Of a stretch of 64,000 nucleotides of DNA, positions 10,937-24,321 are shown in pieces (positions within the stretch are counted from its first letter, which is position 1; each line of letters starts with the position of its first letter). The notes under the pieces were generated by a model. That model had not been told where the DNA came from and did no database searches. It saw only the letters and a program-made list of their open reading frames with translations. Made by a program: the position numbers and the translations under genes. The stretch is from Drosophila pseudoobscura (Eukaryota > Arthropoda > Insecta > Diptera > Drosophilidae): assembly GCF_009870125.1 (NCBI RefSeq), contig NC_046683.1, positions 2,914,001 to 2,978,000 on the forward strand. Direction: 5' to 3'.

Positions 10937-13900
10937 TACACCGGACGACGAAGGGAGAGAGTGCCGATCTGATCCGATCTGCCACTTGGTGAATACGGCA
11001 ATTCCTTATGCTTCTGCGTTGTCGGTCTTCCTGTATCTTTAAAACTCGGAATTTCACAGATTCTAGCGATTAAGAGGGATCATTTAGTTAATGTTTTAGC
11101 ACGTTACTAGGTTACTAGGATGAGCCAATTTATGGGACTTTTTGTTTAAGATAGTTCAATATATTACCAAGACTTTGTGGTACACCTTTTATAGGAGTTA
11201 ATAGGAGAACGGGAAAAATCCCTATAAAAACACAAAAAAGTTTGCCCATTGTATATACTCTATGGGGTCATAAGCGGTTTCTTATGCAAGTTACATACAT
11301 TCACACGAATGGAATATACCCATGTTGTCTTTGAGTATCGGGAATAATGATGAATAGACACAATGTTGAATTATCCGCCTTTGAACTACCTATAACCGGT
11401 AGAGCCGCTCAGTCGTCGCAGCCACATGTGCTGCTCTCTCTCGCTATTTTTCTCTTAACTCCTGGACCCGTTCTCTTCCACAACGGCGCTCCGCTCTGCT
11501 CACTCTTTTTTATATTCAGCAGGGCAGACGCTTAACGTTATAGCGCTCTCTTCGATGGTGGCTTTTGTCAGCAAAGTTCCGTTGAATGCGAAATGATTCA
11601 TTGGATCGCTGGGTTTTTGGTCGCTTGTTGGATTTGTTACAGCCAACCCCGATATATGTACATATTCATACGTGATTTGGCTTATCATCAGCTGGTCCTC
11701 GGCCACATATGCACAACTGGGGACACTGGGATATGCAGATTTTATGTTTGTCATCTGTGGGGGGAAGTGGAATCGATCGAGATCGGCCTCGACCTCAGAT
11801 CAGCTGAGCTGTCGCACAGCCACCGAGTGTTATGAGTATTAATAAATATCTTATTCAAGTGATAAACGTATGTTTAACCCAGATTGAGGGCTTTCCCTAT
11901 CGCCAGACTCGATAGTGACGCGCCGCTGGGGCAGATCTATGACGTATGCTCCGACCATGCCACCGCGTTGAGGGAGCACGCCGCGTATGAGTAATGCGGC
12001 CCAGACTAACCCCGACTTAGGGTCTCTAACCTTGCTTTACTGCGGCTGGATAGATTGGGACATGGGGCGCGAGGGCTGGTGGGCTGGTGCCCTCTCCACC
12101 CCTCCTACTCATTAGCCTGTCAGAGCTGGCGGCACGCATGCCGACCGCTCGTACGGCCATTTGGCCATTTGGCCATTTGGCCAATTTTTCGACTGCCACT
12201 GGTAGATCTCCATCCCCAACTCCACACACGTTTGTGCCTGGTCCTTAGAACACCTGGACCATGTCCATGTCCAGGTACCCGACCTCTTCCAGAACCAATA
12301 TTCGGCTCCGATTTCGTATGTAAATTTTTGTGTTGCCTAATTTGGCTTTTGACTTTTTGCTGGGCAGCAAATAAAATTAGTTGCAACAACAGCAAAAACA
12401 CTGCCACATAGAGTGGCGAACAGAAGGGGTGCCTGCCTCGGTCCGACAGACAACTGGGCGGCTGGCGGTAGGGGGAGTAGGAGGAGGAGGAGGAGGGGCA
12501 TGCCACGACACGACTAATGTGTTGGCATGTGTCAGACACGCATCAAACACAGCGACAATGCACAAAAAGAACAAAAACAACAAAAACAAAATGCACCAGC
12601 ATCCCAGAACGGGATGAGTTGAAATTTACACGGAACGGATGGGACTGGCACGCGGAATCACAGGGAATAGGTCGGATCGAGATAGCCGCGTGATCAGTGC
12701 ACAGGAACAGATTGGGAACGGAACTGAAAACTGGGATAGCCCGCATGTAAAGAGTTGAATTGAGAACGAGAACGTAGTGCACCTACAAAAATAGATAGAA
12801 ATGAAATGAAATGTACTTCCAGATTGCGTTGAAACTAGTTCAGGCAGGAACCGGAATGGAATACTCGTAATATTCGTAGGTACCCTCTAGAGATAGCACT
12901 TTTTAGAGTATACGGATAAAAAGCACTTAGGTCTTGTAACAAATAAACCTGTTTAGGATAGGGAAAGATTGAGATAAAAGATATACTTGGAATGACATGC
13001 AAGGATTTATCAGACATGGATCTGAATTTCGACCTAAAACTCGATTGAGTCGAACATATGTATGAGATCGCATCATATATCATGGATGGATTATGAGAAA
13101 TCGGAATCTGGGCATGATGATTCTGCAGGGGCGTGAATCAGATCTAAGGCCAGCGGTATCGACTCAGGCTATCGAAAATAGCCATTGATTCATACACTAT
13201 TCACAAATCAGAGCCAATGCTACCAGTATTTATTCAGAACCAGATCGGATCAGGTAACGCCTTGGCCATCTCTAGGGACATCGCTGCTGTGCAGGCCTTC
13301 TGACCTGGGGCCACGTGTGGCAACCAGTGCGGGTGAAAGTGCGGTCTGTCCTTGTTCCCTGTTCCCTGTTCCCATTCCAGTTCCTGTCACACGCCACGCA
13401 GCAGCACTCGATTATATGATGCGTTGATGATGCCGCACCAGCGTCCGGCAGGCAGCTGGGCTCGGGCTGGGTGGTGGCTTGTACCTGTGAACTTGATTAG
13501 CGGTTTGTTGTGGCAGCATCCGAAAAAAGTTTGCGCTGAGTGATTAGTGCTCTGCGATGGTTGCCACTGGCGCTGCCACTGCCACTGCCGCTGCCACTAG
13601 GCCGCTGTTGATGCCACATCATTATAGCTACTTTATTAGCCTTTTGATTATTTTAGCACCAATTTGTTGTTCCCGTTGCTTCTCTCTGCTGCTGCCGGTG
13701 CTGCTGCTGCTGCTCTTTTGCCGCTGTTTCTGCTGCGTCTGTGGTGTTGCCTCTGCCTCTGCCACTGCCACTGCCTCTGCGATGTTGCTGCTGCTGTCGC
13801 TGCTGGCGCCCAACCGCATTCGCTTTGATGTTGCTGCTGTTGTTGCAGGGATTGCGAAACCGCTTATTAAATATACGCAATGCAAATAAAATAATAAGCA

Positions 13901-16900
13901 GCACGAAACAAAATACAGCACACCAGCCACCAGCAACAGCAAAAAATATAAAAAAACCAAAATAAATAATGCAAAAAAAAAAAATAATAGAAAAACACAC
14001 ACACCCAAGAATGACCAAAATGGGATAAACAAATTTATTTGTTGGCTAATTGGAAAATGAAAATGTTTGTGCGATTTACTGTGTGTGTTGTCTGTGCGCA
14101 TGTGCATGTGCGCATGTGTGTGTGCGTGTGCGTGTAAAGCGGTGAAAGTGGACGAGTGCGGTTGTGTGAATGCATGTGTGTGTGCAGGGATTTTGTGCCA
14201 AATTTGGCCAAGAAAAATTCTCAATTCTCAACTCCATCAACTGCCCCAAGAGAAACCAAAAAAAAACTATATAATATATAATTTATAATAGGAAAGTACC
14301 ACCTATTATGGCCGAGATGTGCTAGAACTTGTCAAGAGAGAAACAGAGCAACAATCGGGGACTACCTGGTACAGGCTGTGGTACTTGTTTGTGGGTTCCA
14401 TATAAATACAGACTTAAAGTCTCGTCTTAGCTTTAGTACTGAGTAGCGGAAGTCACACCCATCTCAATATAGTGTACTCAGAGCTTCCAAGTACCGGGAT
14501 GAAATAGATCTTGTAATTATCTATGTACCACAGAAATATTATACCTAGTATATACAGCCCCTACTGTAAGCCTCGTCAATGCTTGGGAATAGATTCATCC
14601 ATGGGTTCTATGCGTGTTGGTGCTCCCAGCCAAAACATTCACTGGGTCTCGTCTTGCCATGAGTACTCGACGCTCTACAGTATCGGGAATCGAAATACTC
14701 ATTTATACAAATATAAAAGCCTTGATTTCCAGGGGAGGGGTTTTACAAGAATCGATTTGTAATCGAATTGTAATCAAATTGAGGCAAATTCAGTGCTAAA
14801 GCGTATGCTACAAATTGAAAGAATTTTTAACGAATTTGTCAATCACTTTCGGTTTCCATTGACCACAAAGAACAGACCAGGCCATGCAACAGTGGATGGG
14901 GATGGGGATGTGGATGGGGATGGGAGATCCGTAACTGTTAGCTTCGTCTGGTCTGTGGTAAGGGGGCACTGACAGTATCTGTATCGGCCAGAATCTGTTG
15001 CACGTTTCCCCAGGCGGCCCAAGCCGCCCGAGCGGGGCAAAACCCAAAGCGCATCAGTTTATTTGTTCGCCAGGCTCATTTGTTTATATGGCACAATCGG
15101 GCAACAAAACAACAACAAATAGGGAACAAAAACACCAAGCAAAAGTCGCATATCAAATGCTCTATCGAAGAGATCATACCTGGTGAAAAATAAAGTACAT
15201 TTCTGTATAAATATGCTATATTACCGGATATTTTTAGGTGAAAAGGGCTATACAAAGCTCCAAAGAACGGCTTAAGAAAGAGCAAAACTTATTGAGATAT
15301 AGCCGTGATATGATACCATATGGATATGATGATGGATAACACCTGAAGAGATGGAAATATCACACTTCAGAAGGAATCTATCCAGACGAGATCGAACAGG
15401 ATTTTGGAAAGCGTACGAGTACCCTTTGCAGATGCCTATTCCACAGAGTTACCCCAATGGATACGTACACCCTGTCAGATCTGCCTATCTGACGACCCCA
15501 AGAGCTGGCCATTGGGCACAAACAGGCCATAATAGACACACCGTATTGACGGTGTGATGTAGCAATGATTCATCAACCAAAGCGACGACAGCGATAGCGA
15601 TGATGACGATGGCATCGCAATCGGCGTCCAGCCAGCTGGTCGACCGCCCAGACCCACATTCAGAGCGACCAAATGAACTGACAATCCATTGATCCGACGA
15701 TCTGAAGGCGACACTGAGTGCTGAGCCCGTGCACGTAACCCAAGAGCGTCTGCCCTGAACTTGGGGCTGCCTCATCAATATGCAGAGCCAGGCGCGATCA
15801 ATGGGAATGGAAACACCAAAGCACCAACAGTAATACCAACAGTAATAGCCACAGCAACGGCAACGGCAACAGTGTTGTCTGTGGCAACAACAACACCAGC
15901 AACAACGAGAACGAGAACAGCGACATCGACTGGCTGCAAATTAACAATTAACGCAGGATATTTGGTGCAACCGCAGCCGAGAGGAGCCTGGAGACGACGA
16001 TGGAGCCACGAAGGAGCCAAATAGAGATTGGCAATTTGGTGGCACCTCACCTTCCTGCACCACACCACAGCGCAGCACATCCACCAGCCACGAAACATAA
16101 ATTCATAAGACCAAAAACCGGTCCGGGCCGTGCAAGTCCGCGGGCTTTGCTGAGGAGGGGGGGATAGCGGAGAGCTCCATGGGGCCTCTACTGCTATATA
16201 TCGGGGTTTTCAGCGGTTCTACTACTCGTATAACTGGGGTATGGGTATGGGTATGGGTAGGGGTACTGGAATCTTGAATCTGGAATCTGGAATCTCAAAT
16301 ATGGAATCAGCGCGTGCCAGATTGAGTCATACGTGTATTTGAGCACGGGGGATTTTCGTCTGTGAGGTGTGGGAAAAAGCAACAAAACAGTTCAAGCACT
16401 ATGTATATAGTCGAGTAATTCGAACCCCAGATACCCGCTAATCAGATGTACGTACAGCTATTACTTGTGTTGTGTCTCTGAAAAGTATCCCAAAGCAGAT
16501 ACCAATGGAGATACCAATAAATGGAGGGATATACCCCCAAAGCTCTTCGAGTGCTAGGTGCTAAGATATCGCTAAATGTTTGCACAACTTTCGGAGCAAC
16601 TTTGACCCGGTGCTCGGCCCCTTGGAACGGTACTGGAATCCCTCGCTTGGTTTTTACGCTCAAACATTCGTGGAAGCGTGCGAATTCCTCGAAACTGGGC
16701 GAGTACGAGTAACTGTTCTATTAATACCCAAAGAGAAAGAGCAACGAGAACACCCAGAGAAAGGTGGGAGAGGCCCTCACCTCTAACCCCACATCTGATT
16801 GACCAAAAGGCATTTTTCAAATTGAAAAGTGAGGCTAAAACCGCAAAGCTCTTAACTACCTCTATTTATTGGCTCACATAATAGATGCAGGCAACGGTCC

Positions 16901-19183
16901 GGCCACAGGACCTTAGGTCCTTTTGCCTCAGGTCCTTAGGTTCCCCAATTGCTGGGCCAAGTGTGGCCGCAGTCCGAAAGGCATGGCAGAAACTCACCGG
17001 ATGCACAGGAGCTGGTACAGGCACAGGCATAGGGACAGACATAGGAACATGCACATGCACCCATCGGAATGACATTGTACCCGTTCAAATACCCACTCCC
17101 ACTCCCATCCTCATCCTCTGCCATCTCGGCCCGGCCCAGCAATCGAGCAGACGACAACGAAACCTACAATTTGATTATCGCAATGAGAATTGCAGCACTT
17201 GGCAACGACAACGATTCACTTGGGACACTCTCGTCCTCGACGGTCCAGGGCCAGGCATCGGCTCAGGAATGGGAGCAGGACCTGGGGTCAGGGCAAGGTG
17301 CTCCACCAGAAGTCACCGCACACCCCATCCGCACAGCCCATCCCTCAGACTTCGCGCTCGCATTCGCATTCGCATTTTGTCAACATGTGTAGCTGTCTGT
17401 TTTAATGGTCAATTTCTCACTCTAAATGGATGCATGGGCCTGGAAGGACCGGACCGTAGCCTTGGCTGAAGCCCCAGGCTAGAAAGGACCCCAAAGCACC
17501 CTTAGCTATCGAAGGAATCCATTGGCTAGGCCATTGAGCAGATATTGAAAAGCTACTTGTACGTACTCCTCTAAAAACATGGATGGATGAGCCTGGGTTC
17601 CATTGGGAATCATCTTTCCTGATTCCAGATTGAACGTTTTGCAAGCGTATCGACTAGTCGTATGTTTTCCGCTTACGGTCACATTTTTCCCGTTTTTTCT
17701 TGGTCCCCCCACCGCCACCCCTCGGTCGGGGGAGGGGTCGTGTATGTGTCAGCAAAGAAAATGCGAACGGAACGCATTTTGTGGCCAGCAGCCTACAGGT
17801 TCCTCTGTCTATGTCTACGTCTCCGGCTCTGGATGCGACTGCGACTGCGACTGCACGCCCCCCGCCCCATCGCACATTTCTCGCAGAAGACAGGCTCGTC
17901 GGCAAGCCATGGGGCACACACACAGCATTTGGTGACTTTTGCCGTTGGCCGGAAGTGTGACAGTACTCGTAGCAAGGAAGTAGTTAGATTGCGTGTGCAG
18001 CAGATGGGGGTCGAGGTGGGGGATGGGGCCTAACCATGGACCAGGCATAGGCCTAGGGCCCTGCTTCTAATGGCAGCAAATCATTTACAGATGTCGCAAC
18101 ATTTTGCATAAAAATTTCTAGCACAGACAACAGGAGGAGGCTGGCACGAGGAGCGGTGAAACCTCCCACTACCATGGCGATGGCGATGGCGGTGGCAATG
18201 GCTTAAACGCTTTTCCAAGCAGGAAATGCATTTTCATTTAGCAGCGGAAGTAGCTGCAAATGAGCTTTTAGTTTTTGCTCACCTTCACTCCGGATCCCTG
18301 GCTCCCTGGATCCCTGGCTCCCTGGCTACTAGCACAAATTGTGCAATTTGCATTTCCGGCGGGCAGAAAAAGCCACCGAATCACCATCACAGGCGATCCA
18401 GCTGCACCCCTTAGCGCTCCGCTTTCCTCCCCACCTGTTGCCCGAGCTGCTCAAGTCCCGTCGTTTCCGTTGCCGTTGTCGTTGTCCGGCACTAGTCCGG
18501 CATTAGCGGGCCGGGCAACAACCAATGCCCCCGTCTCGTCCACCGCCTTTCAGCGGAAATATGCGTCTGGTCTGCCACACGTCCGTGCCACAAAAGTGCG
18601 TGAGCGGTGCAAGGGATGTCGATTTGTTGATGCCCGTCATTGATGCGTAGGTGAAATTTGTTTATAATCAAATTAACTCCAACTTGAAATTTGTTTGGGC
18701 TGGAGCTCCATTTACACAGGCATAGGCATAGGCACAGGCAGAGGCCCGGGGCAGACCTCGGATTGATGCCACCGCAAGGGAAGCTCTTCATTGTTGCATT
18801 GTGGCACTGTTGCTTTGTTGCATTGTGGCATCGGTGGGACCGTGGGATGGCGACACGGATTTCATTGTGTGGTTGTCTCCGAGTCGTACACTTCTTAGAA
18901 CCGAACTGCAAGCCGCAAAACTCAAAGAAAACGAGCAGTAAGGCAGCTACAGGTTACCCCATCTGATATTTTTGCACCTATTTATGTTTCTAACAATAAA
19001 ATATATAGCCTTTTTGGTTGCACAAAGACTGGTTTTTCGATCGGTTGAAGTTCTTGGGAGTTCCCACTACGAGTATTTGCATTTATCTCCTGCCTGCAGC
19101 GGAATGGAGTGGAGTATTTCGGCCAAATGTCCTTAAAACTGACGAATGGAATGGATATGAATGATCCTGATCCAGAATACACG

Positions 19184-19343
19184 TACCTATACCTATACCT
19201 ATACCTATACCTATACCTATACCTATACCTATACCTATACCTATACCTATACCTATACCTATACCTATACCTATACCCATACCTATACCTATACCTATAC
19301 CTATACCTTTACCTATACCTGTACCTATACCTATACCTATACC
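19184..19343. repeat. TACCTA hexanucleotide satellite-like array
   Basis: About 26 near-perfect copies of a 6 bp unit (CCTATA/TACCTA) over 160 bp, with three or four single-base variants (TACCCA, TTACCT, TGTACC). All forward frames stay open because the unit lacks a stop in phase; none is a gene. Length polymorphism is very likely. Confidence 0.95.
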
Positions 19344-21965
19344 AAAATTAATAAATTAAACGACATGTTAATCATATTTCTATCGTTTGGATCCCATTGC
19401 GAGAGTTCTGTCCGGTTAAGTCTCGCATTTCATTCGTGTGGGGTAGCCTTTGTGAGCGTTTGGTTCGCTGGGATGAACTCTTTCACGCATAGATAATCGT
19501 GAGGTAAAATTGTTTCACAGCAGCAATCTTCAGGATACATGTGAGTGCATACAAAGTCATTATAGTTTAATGAAGTAAAGGAAGCAACTCTGACTCCATC
19601 TAGGGAGACCCCGATGACCCGTTCTTACTGGTTGGGTCTGGGTCTGGACTGGTTTTATAATATTTGTCTAGAGCCATACAATATGAGTTGCAAAAAGTGT
19701 CTTCAGTTTCATAATAATTTGTCTCGAATTATGGCATTCTGAACTCTGTAAAAGTCGAAAAATGAGTGTCCTGTTATTTTAGATTTTATTCTCTCATATG
19801 CACATATGTTTGTATGCGTGTACCTCATCCACTCACTCACGAGGGGTCCGTCTGTGGCAGACTCTGTAGACTCCTCGGCAGCGCTACCTCCTAAACGTTA
19901 CTGATGAACTCGCAGGGGTGTCCCACACACCCCATCTACACCCTCATCCCTCCTATGACCTGGTCCTACTGGGTCCAGGCTCTGTCCTGACTCCGCACTG
20001 CCCTAGTCTGGTGGCGGTCTGGCCTGAGCGGGACGCTGTGCAGCGGAGGAGACGATTTACAAATGGTCACTGCGAGTAAATATGTCAAGTGCAGACCCCA
20101 AAAAAATACATACAAGTAAAAATATCCCTGCCACCCCGTGGTCCGTGTACGTGTGGCAGGTTATGCAGATGCCGGGGCCGAGGCCGAGGCCGAGGCCGAT
20201 GACGATGCCGTTGCCTTTTCTGGCCTGCTAGTGTGCGTGCCGTGTGGAGGCCACAAAATGCATTGGCTTTTTTGGTGCATGCGTTTCCGGTTGCACTCAG
20301 TGGCAAACGGTTTCAGTGTAAATTGGTCAACTAAATTATGCAGCATCAGTTACAGTTCCAGCGGCAGCAACGGCCAAGCTGTCGAAGCCCTCCTTCCCAG
20401 TCCAAGTCCCAGGGCCCGACACCAGGCCTAGGATAGGAAAGACCAGGGCAGGCCACATGCCACGCCACGCCAGCAACAGCTGAGTGAAATTTGCATTCTA
20501 TAAAATTTTAAAGCAAAATAAAGTGTGGCCCCCTCTGTGTATTCTACAGACTCGTAGTTAGGGTCTCGGGAGATTAAATGCAGAAAATGCATAGTTCGAG
20601 GAGAGATCTGATCGAGTGAATAATCGCAGTATAACGATTATAATTAATAGGGCAATCAAATAATCGTTCATCGTTATCAACAATCGATGATATTAAAATT
20701 TGCAGTATTCCTCCACAACATCCTGCTGGAGAAAGTTTCATTTCCATGAGCTCCAAAGGTTCAAATCTATATAGACTATGGACAACATTAGTGAAAAGAA
20801 AAGGTTCTGCCTCCTCTATACAGATACGAGTGTATATCTTTCAACTTATCGTTGCTTAAAACGATAGATTTTTCATATGATACTTCTGATTCTTATACAT
20901 GATCACAGATCCTGTTTATAGGGAGATCATGACTTCACTTTTGCGGAATCTCTACAGCCTACGAGTGCATATTGGTTGCCTCGAGACATTTTTATTTCTC
21001 TGAAAACTAAGGATCGATCAATTACTAATCGATGGAGAGGGTCCTCAAATACATTCTGTAAATGTCAGCTGATGGGTCCTACACGTATATGCATATGCGG
21101 GAGTTGGGGTCTGCTTCATTAATAAAGCTTGACCCACGCCCCACTGCAACCCGAATTCCTTTCTGGTGTCTTTTCCACCCATCTGTGGCGCCCGAAACAT
21201 ATGTTCGCGGTCTTTATTTGGTGGTCAACTGGTCGACTGCCTTTCCCACGCCCCCTTGCTATTCTTCCGTGCAACTCCATCGGCCATCGTTCGCTGGCTA
21301 TTTGTCACTTGTGGCAACCGCGACGGCCATTTCCGCCGGCCAGTGCCAGTCGCCATATTTACGCAGTTGTTTTTGTTGCAAGTTTATGCAGTTGTAAAAT
21401 TGCTGACAATTGATAGGCCATGGCATTGGCAGTGGCAGTGGCAGTGGCACTCCACTCCCTGAACCGGCTCCAGTCCCATGTGCACGTCCACGTCCACGTC
21501 GACGTCCACGTCCATGGCCCCTGCTCGGTGGCCACAATTTAGCGCGCGGCGACTACCGAAAAGTGCAGCGCAGATTGGCTTCACTGGCCGGGCCTCACTG
21601 GCTGGCTCTTGATGAATGCACAAATAATGGGGATGGGATGCATAATGCAAAACAGGAAATAAATTATTCTTGTTGCTGCTGCTGCTGCAGCCCAGGTCTT
21701 GCCACTGCCACTGCCACTGTGCTGTAGGAGGAGGCAGCACAAGGCAGCAGACAGAAGCAGCATAGCCCGCAGCGTAATAACAACAATCATCATGATTCTT
21801 ATCATCCTGAATCTCATGATCATTGTCAATCACAGTCCATACACTGGTGAACAAATTAGTGAAACCCTTCTTCTTGGAGGGGGCCCGCAACAGTGCGAAA
21901 ATTGGTATTGCAGTGCCACCAATACCATCGCTAGTTAACACTGGTAGTAACATATCTACATACTA

Positions 21966-22090
21966 CAGTCCTGCATGAACAGACAACCAAATCGATTGGG
22001 ATAGATTCGAAGGGAGTCAGATTCGAAAATTTTGGTTTTCTGCTCGCTCACTCCACAGTGAGTATGTTGTATGAGTATCCGCAGTGCGCG
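21966..22090 (+). repeat. Dispersed repeat family, copy C (forward)
   Basis: CAGTCCTGCATGAACAGAC is followed by AACCAAATCGATTGGG, then CGAAAATTTTGGTTTTCTG and CTCGCTCACTCCA. The order and spacing of blocks match the left half of copy A. The right boundary is unclear. Confidence 0.6.
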
Positions 22091-22167
22091 AAAGAAGGAT
22101 TCCTACTGATCCAAAGCGGATCAAGTACGAAACACACCAAACAAAATAAGTAAGTAACAGTACTTAC

Positions 22168-22640
22168 CCATAGACTGACGCTATCTGAGGTGCAACGACA
22201 AGGACTGGTATGCCACAAGCCAAGGAGTTCATACGGAGACCCCAGCGAGGTCTGTGCAAATATTGGATCTACATGTAGGATCTGGGCAGTACCGATGCTT
22301 GTGTCTTTAACGCCGATAGTCCTTGTTGGCCGATTCTAATTGGCGGCTCTGAAATAAATAAAACATTAAAACTTACAAAGATGTGAAATATTTTAGTTCA
22401 GCCTCAGTTACCTACCGTCAACATTCGAGTCGATGCCCAGCGCATTGGTTGACTCCACAGCAACAGCCACAACCCTGTTGACTAGTGTAACATGATCATC
22501 GCTTTTCTGGCTTCGGCCGGGATAATTTTGTTTGATTTTGATTCTGATCGAATTAGCGTAAAATTGAGCGTTCGTCAACTTTGGGTGAGGGGTCGCGACT
22601 GGTCGCTGGCCCGCAGTTGTCGAACCAGACACCAGCCGGG
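22168..22640 (-). other. Candidate spliced transcript of unknown nature
   Basis: On the minus strand a good 5' splice site (GACG|GTAGGTAAC, exon edge at 22416) is followed 67 bp later by a good 3' splice site (TTTTATTTATTTCAG|AG, exon edge at 22348). The intron between is AT-rich and of typical fly length. The second block ends in a perfect donor (CTATGG|GTAAGTACTG, exon edge 22168), making a 181 bp internal-exon-like unit. Joining the first two blocks keeps one frame open for about 25 more codons before a TAG. There is no ATG upstream in that frame, and no protein family is recognised. It may be a long non-coding RNA, a decayed gene fragment, or chance. Confidence 0.3.
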
Positions 22641-23390
22641 GCCCAGAGCCGGGGCCAACGAGGGCCAGCGGGTCCGCGGAAACGTGGGCCCATTGACAAA
22701 GTTAAGGTTCAGATGCAGACCTGCTCTGCAGGCCGCGTGCGGGGCATTAAAGAGGCGTGGAAATTGTGGGGCAAGCCTCCTTTGCTGCCTGCCCTCCCCT
22801 GCCAACGGCTGATGATTTGCATTAGCTGCCGGAACGTTCGGGTCGGGTCGAGTCGAGTGGAGTGGAGTCGGCGTAATTGACCAAGTTGTTTTGCGCTCTC
22901 TGGCTCTCGACTCCTTTTGGCAAATTGATTTTGCTTCGTGCCTCATCAGCAGCGACAATTGCCCTTATGATGATCGTCATCTGCCCCCTCTCTCATCATG
23001 ATTGCCGCTGCCGCTGCCGCCGCTGTTGCCACTGCCACTACTGCTGCTTATGCGCTTCGTGTGCTCACGTAGCTGATGCCCCTCGTTCCACTTTGACTTT
23101 CCTGATGTTTCCCCCCTCGGGCTTCCTCTTCTTTCGGGGCCTCCTGCTCACGGTGCTGCTGCTGCTGGTTCTTCTGCCGCTGGCTACCGATGTTTTTTGC
23201 GGTTTCACACTTTGGTTAAGGTTGCCTGCCCTTCGCACTCGTCGGTCGGTCGGTCGGTCAGTCGATCGATCGTTCGACAGTCGTCGCCGCTGCCGCCGCG
23301 GTCAGGCATTGGGTCAGACCCGGAGAACGTAACGTAACAAGGAACGCACAGTCTTGCAGAGGAGAGGTAAGAGGTATACAAAATGTGGGG

Positions 23391-23396
23391 TTTAAT
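23391..23396 (-). terminator. c12.1: Candidate polyadenylation signal ATTAAA of c12.1
   Basis: On the minus strand ATTAAA lies 91 bp after the c12.1 stop codon, giving a short 3' UTR typical of a compact housekeeping gene. No AATAAA is seen nearer. Confidence 0.45.
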
Positions 23397-23486
23397 TAAT
23401 TGGCAGCAGAAAGCAGCAGAAAGTTACATAGATTTCATTCTTAAATTTCAATTAAATCCTAGGATGGTTCTTAATTCTTAGTCCGT

Positions 23487-24321
23487 CTATTTAATGTACT
23501 TGTCCATAAACTTCTTGTGGAAATCAGAGCGCAAGGCGTCGTTGACGAAGTGGGTTTTCTTCTCGGGCGCCGATCGGGCGCAGTTTTTGAACACGACATC
23601 GTCGTCCCAGCGGCGCTTGATCTTGAGGTCACCGCCCAGGCCAGAGGCCCGTCCGGCTGCGGAGGCCGCTGTGCCCGGCTCGTAGTTAATCAGGGGATTT
23701 CCGGAGAGAATGTTCTCCATGCGGATACGTTCGTCCTCGCGACTTTTCTCGGCATCTTTTCGGGCATTCTCCTGCAGGCGCTCATGCTTAATTTTCTGCA
23801 GCTCGGCCAGCAGGGCGGCATCATCGTCGTCCGAGTCGCTGTCCGAGTCCGAGCTGTCGTTGTCCAAGGCCTCGTCCGCATCGATATTGGCCTGTTGTTG
23901 TTGCTGCACCAGCAGCTGGGACTGACCGTCCACCTTGGCTCGCTTGTTAGTGCTGCCGCTGGCATTGTTTGCCTCGATGGCCTTGCGCACAATCGAGGGC
24001 AGGGCCTTGCTCGAGGCGGCACCAGGACGTGCCTCGCGCTCTCGCTCCTCCAGCTCCTTGCGGAAGTCGCGGCTGCGGATCTCCTCGGTGGTTCCCTGTC
24101 CAGGCTCCCTGCGAATGATTATCGGTCACAATTATTAAGTGCAATGGCAAATTTCAGGCCGTGGCTGCCATTTCCGATGCGATTGCTTACCTGTACTTCA
24201 GTTTGGTGTGGCCTGGCAAGTCGCGACTAGAGTACTGTTTGCTCAGGGCGCTCAAATCCTTCTCGCCGCGCCCAGAGCCACCTCGGGCGGGGTCGAATGT
24301 GGGGCGCGCTGCTGTAGTCAT
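23487..24321 (-). CDS. c12.1: CWC15 spliceosome-associated protein homologue
   Basis: This encodes the fly homologue of CWC15/AD-002, a nuclear protein of the Prp19-related complex in the activated spliceosome. Two exons are clear: 24321-24191 and 24108-23487, separated by an 82 bp GT-AG intron (GTAAGC ... CATTCGCAG) that splits an Arg codon. The product is 250 residues. Family marks are the start [15 protein letters not shown], then [18 protein letters not shown], the [12 protein letters not shown] stretch, an acidic Asp/Ser run near the middle, [40 protein letters not shown] and the end KFMDKYIK. These appear in the same order in the human protein. The region between the Glu-rich helix and the acidic run is Gln-rich and less conserved, as is usual. 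It shares a promoter region with the VWA8 gene. The large antisense frame over it is a shadow. Confidence 0.95.

Larger units (their letters stand above)
7531..23390. other. Gene-poor interval between lozenge and c12.1
   Basis: No recognisable protein family, tRNA or rRNA is seen in about 16 kb. Open frames are short, and most are driven by repeats such as GCCACT, CAG, GGGTATG and GCCGAG. The interval contains tandem short repeats (ACCGAACACTGA units at 8047-8095, ATCGAGC at 8488-8512, GGATCCCTGGCTCCCT at 18291-18330, a TACCTA array at 19184-19343), dispersed-repeat copies B and C, a CTCF-like motif, a nuclear-receptor half-site cluster near 16907, and an unexplained minus-strand splice pattern at 22168-22640. 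Because lozenge is developmentally regulated, this DNA plausibly holds enhancers or insulators. That is inference. Confidence 0.5.

Noticed and set aside
19109..19496. Open frames through the TACCTA array
   Set aside because: The hexamer has no stop in these frames, so openness carries no coding information.
23517..24230. 237-codon plus-strand ORF
   Set aside because: Antisense to the well-supported CWC15 homologue and crosses its intron without any reason.
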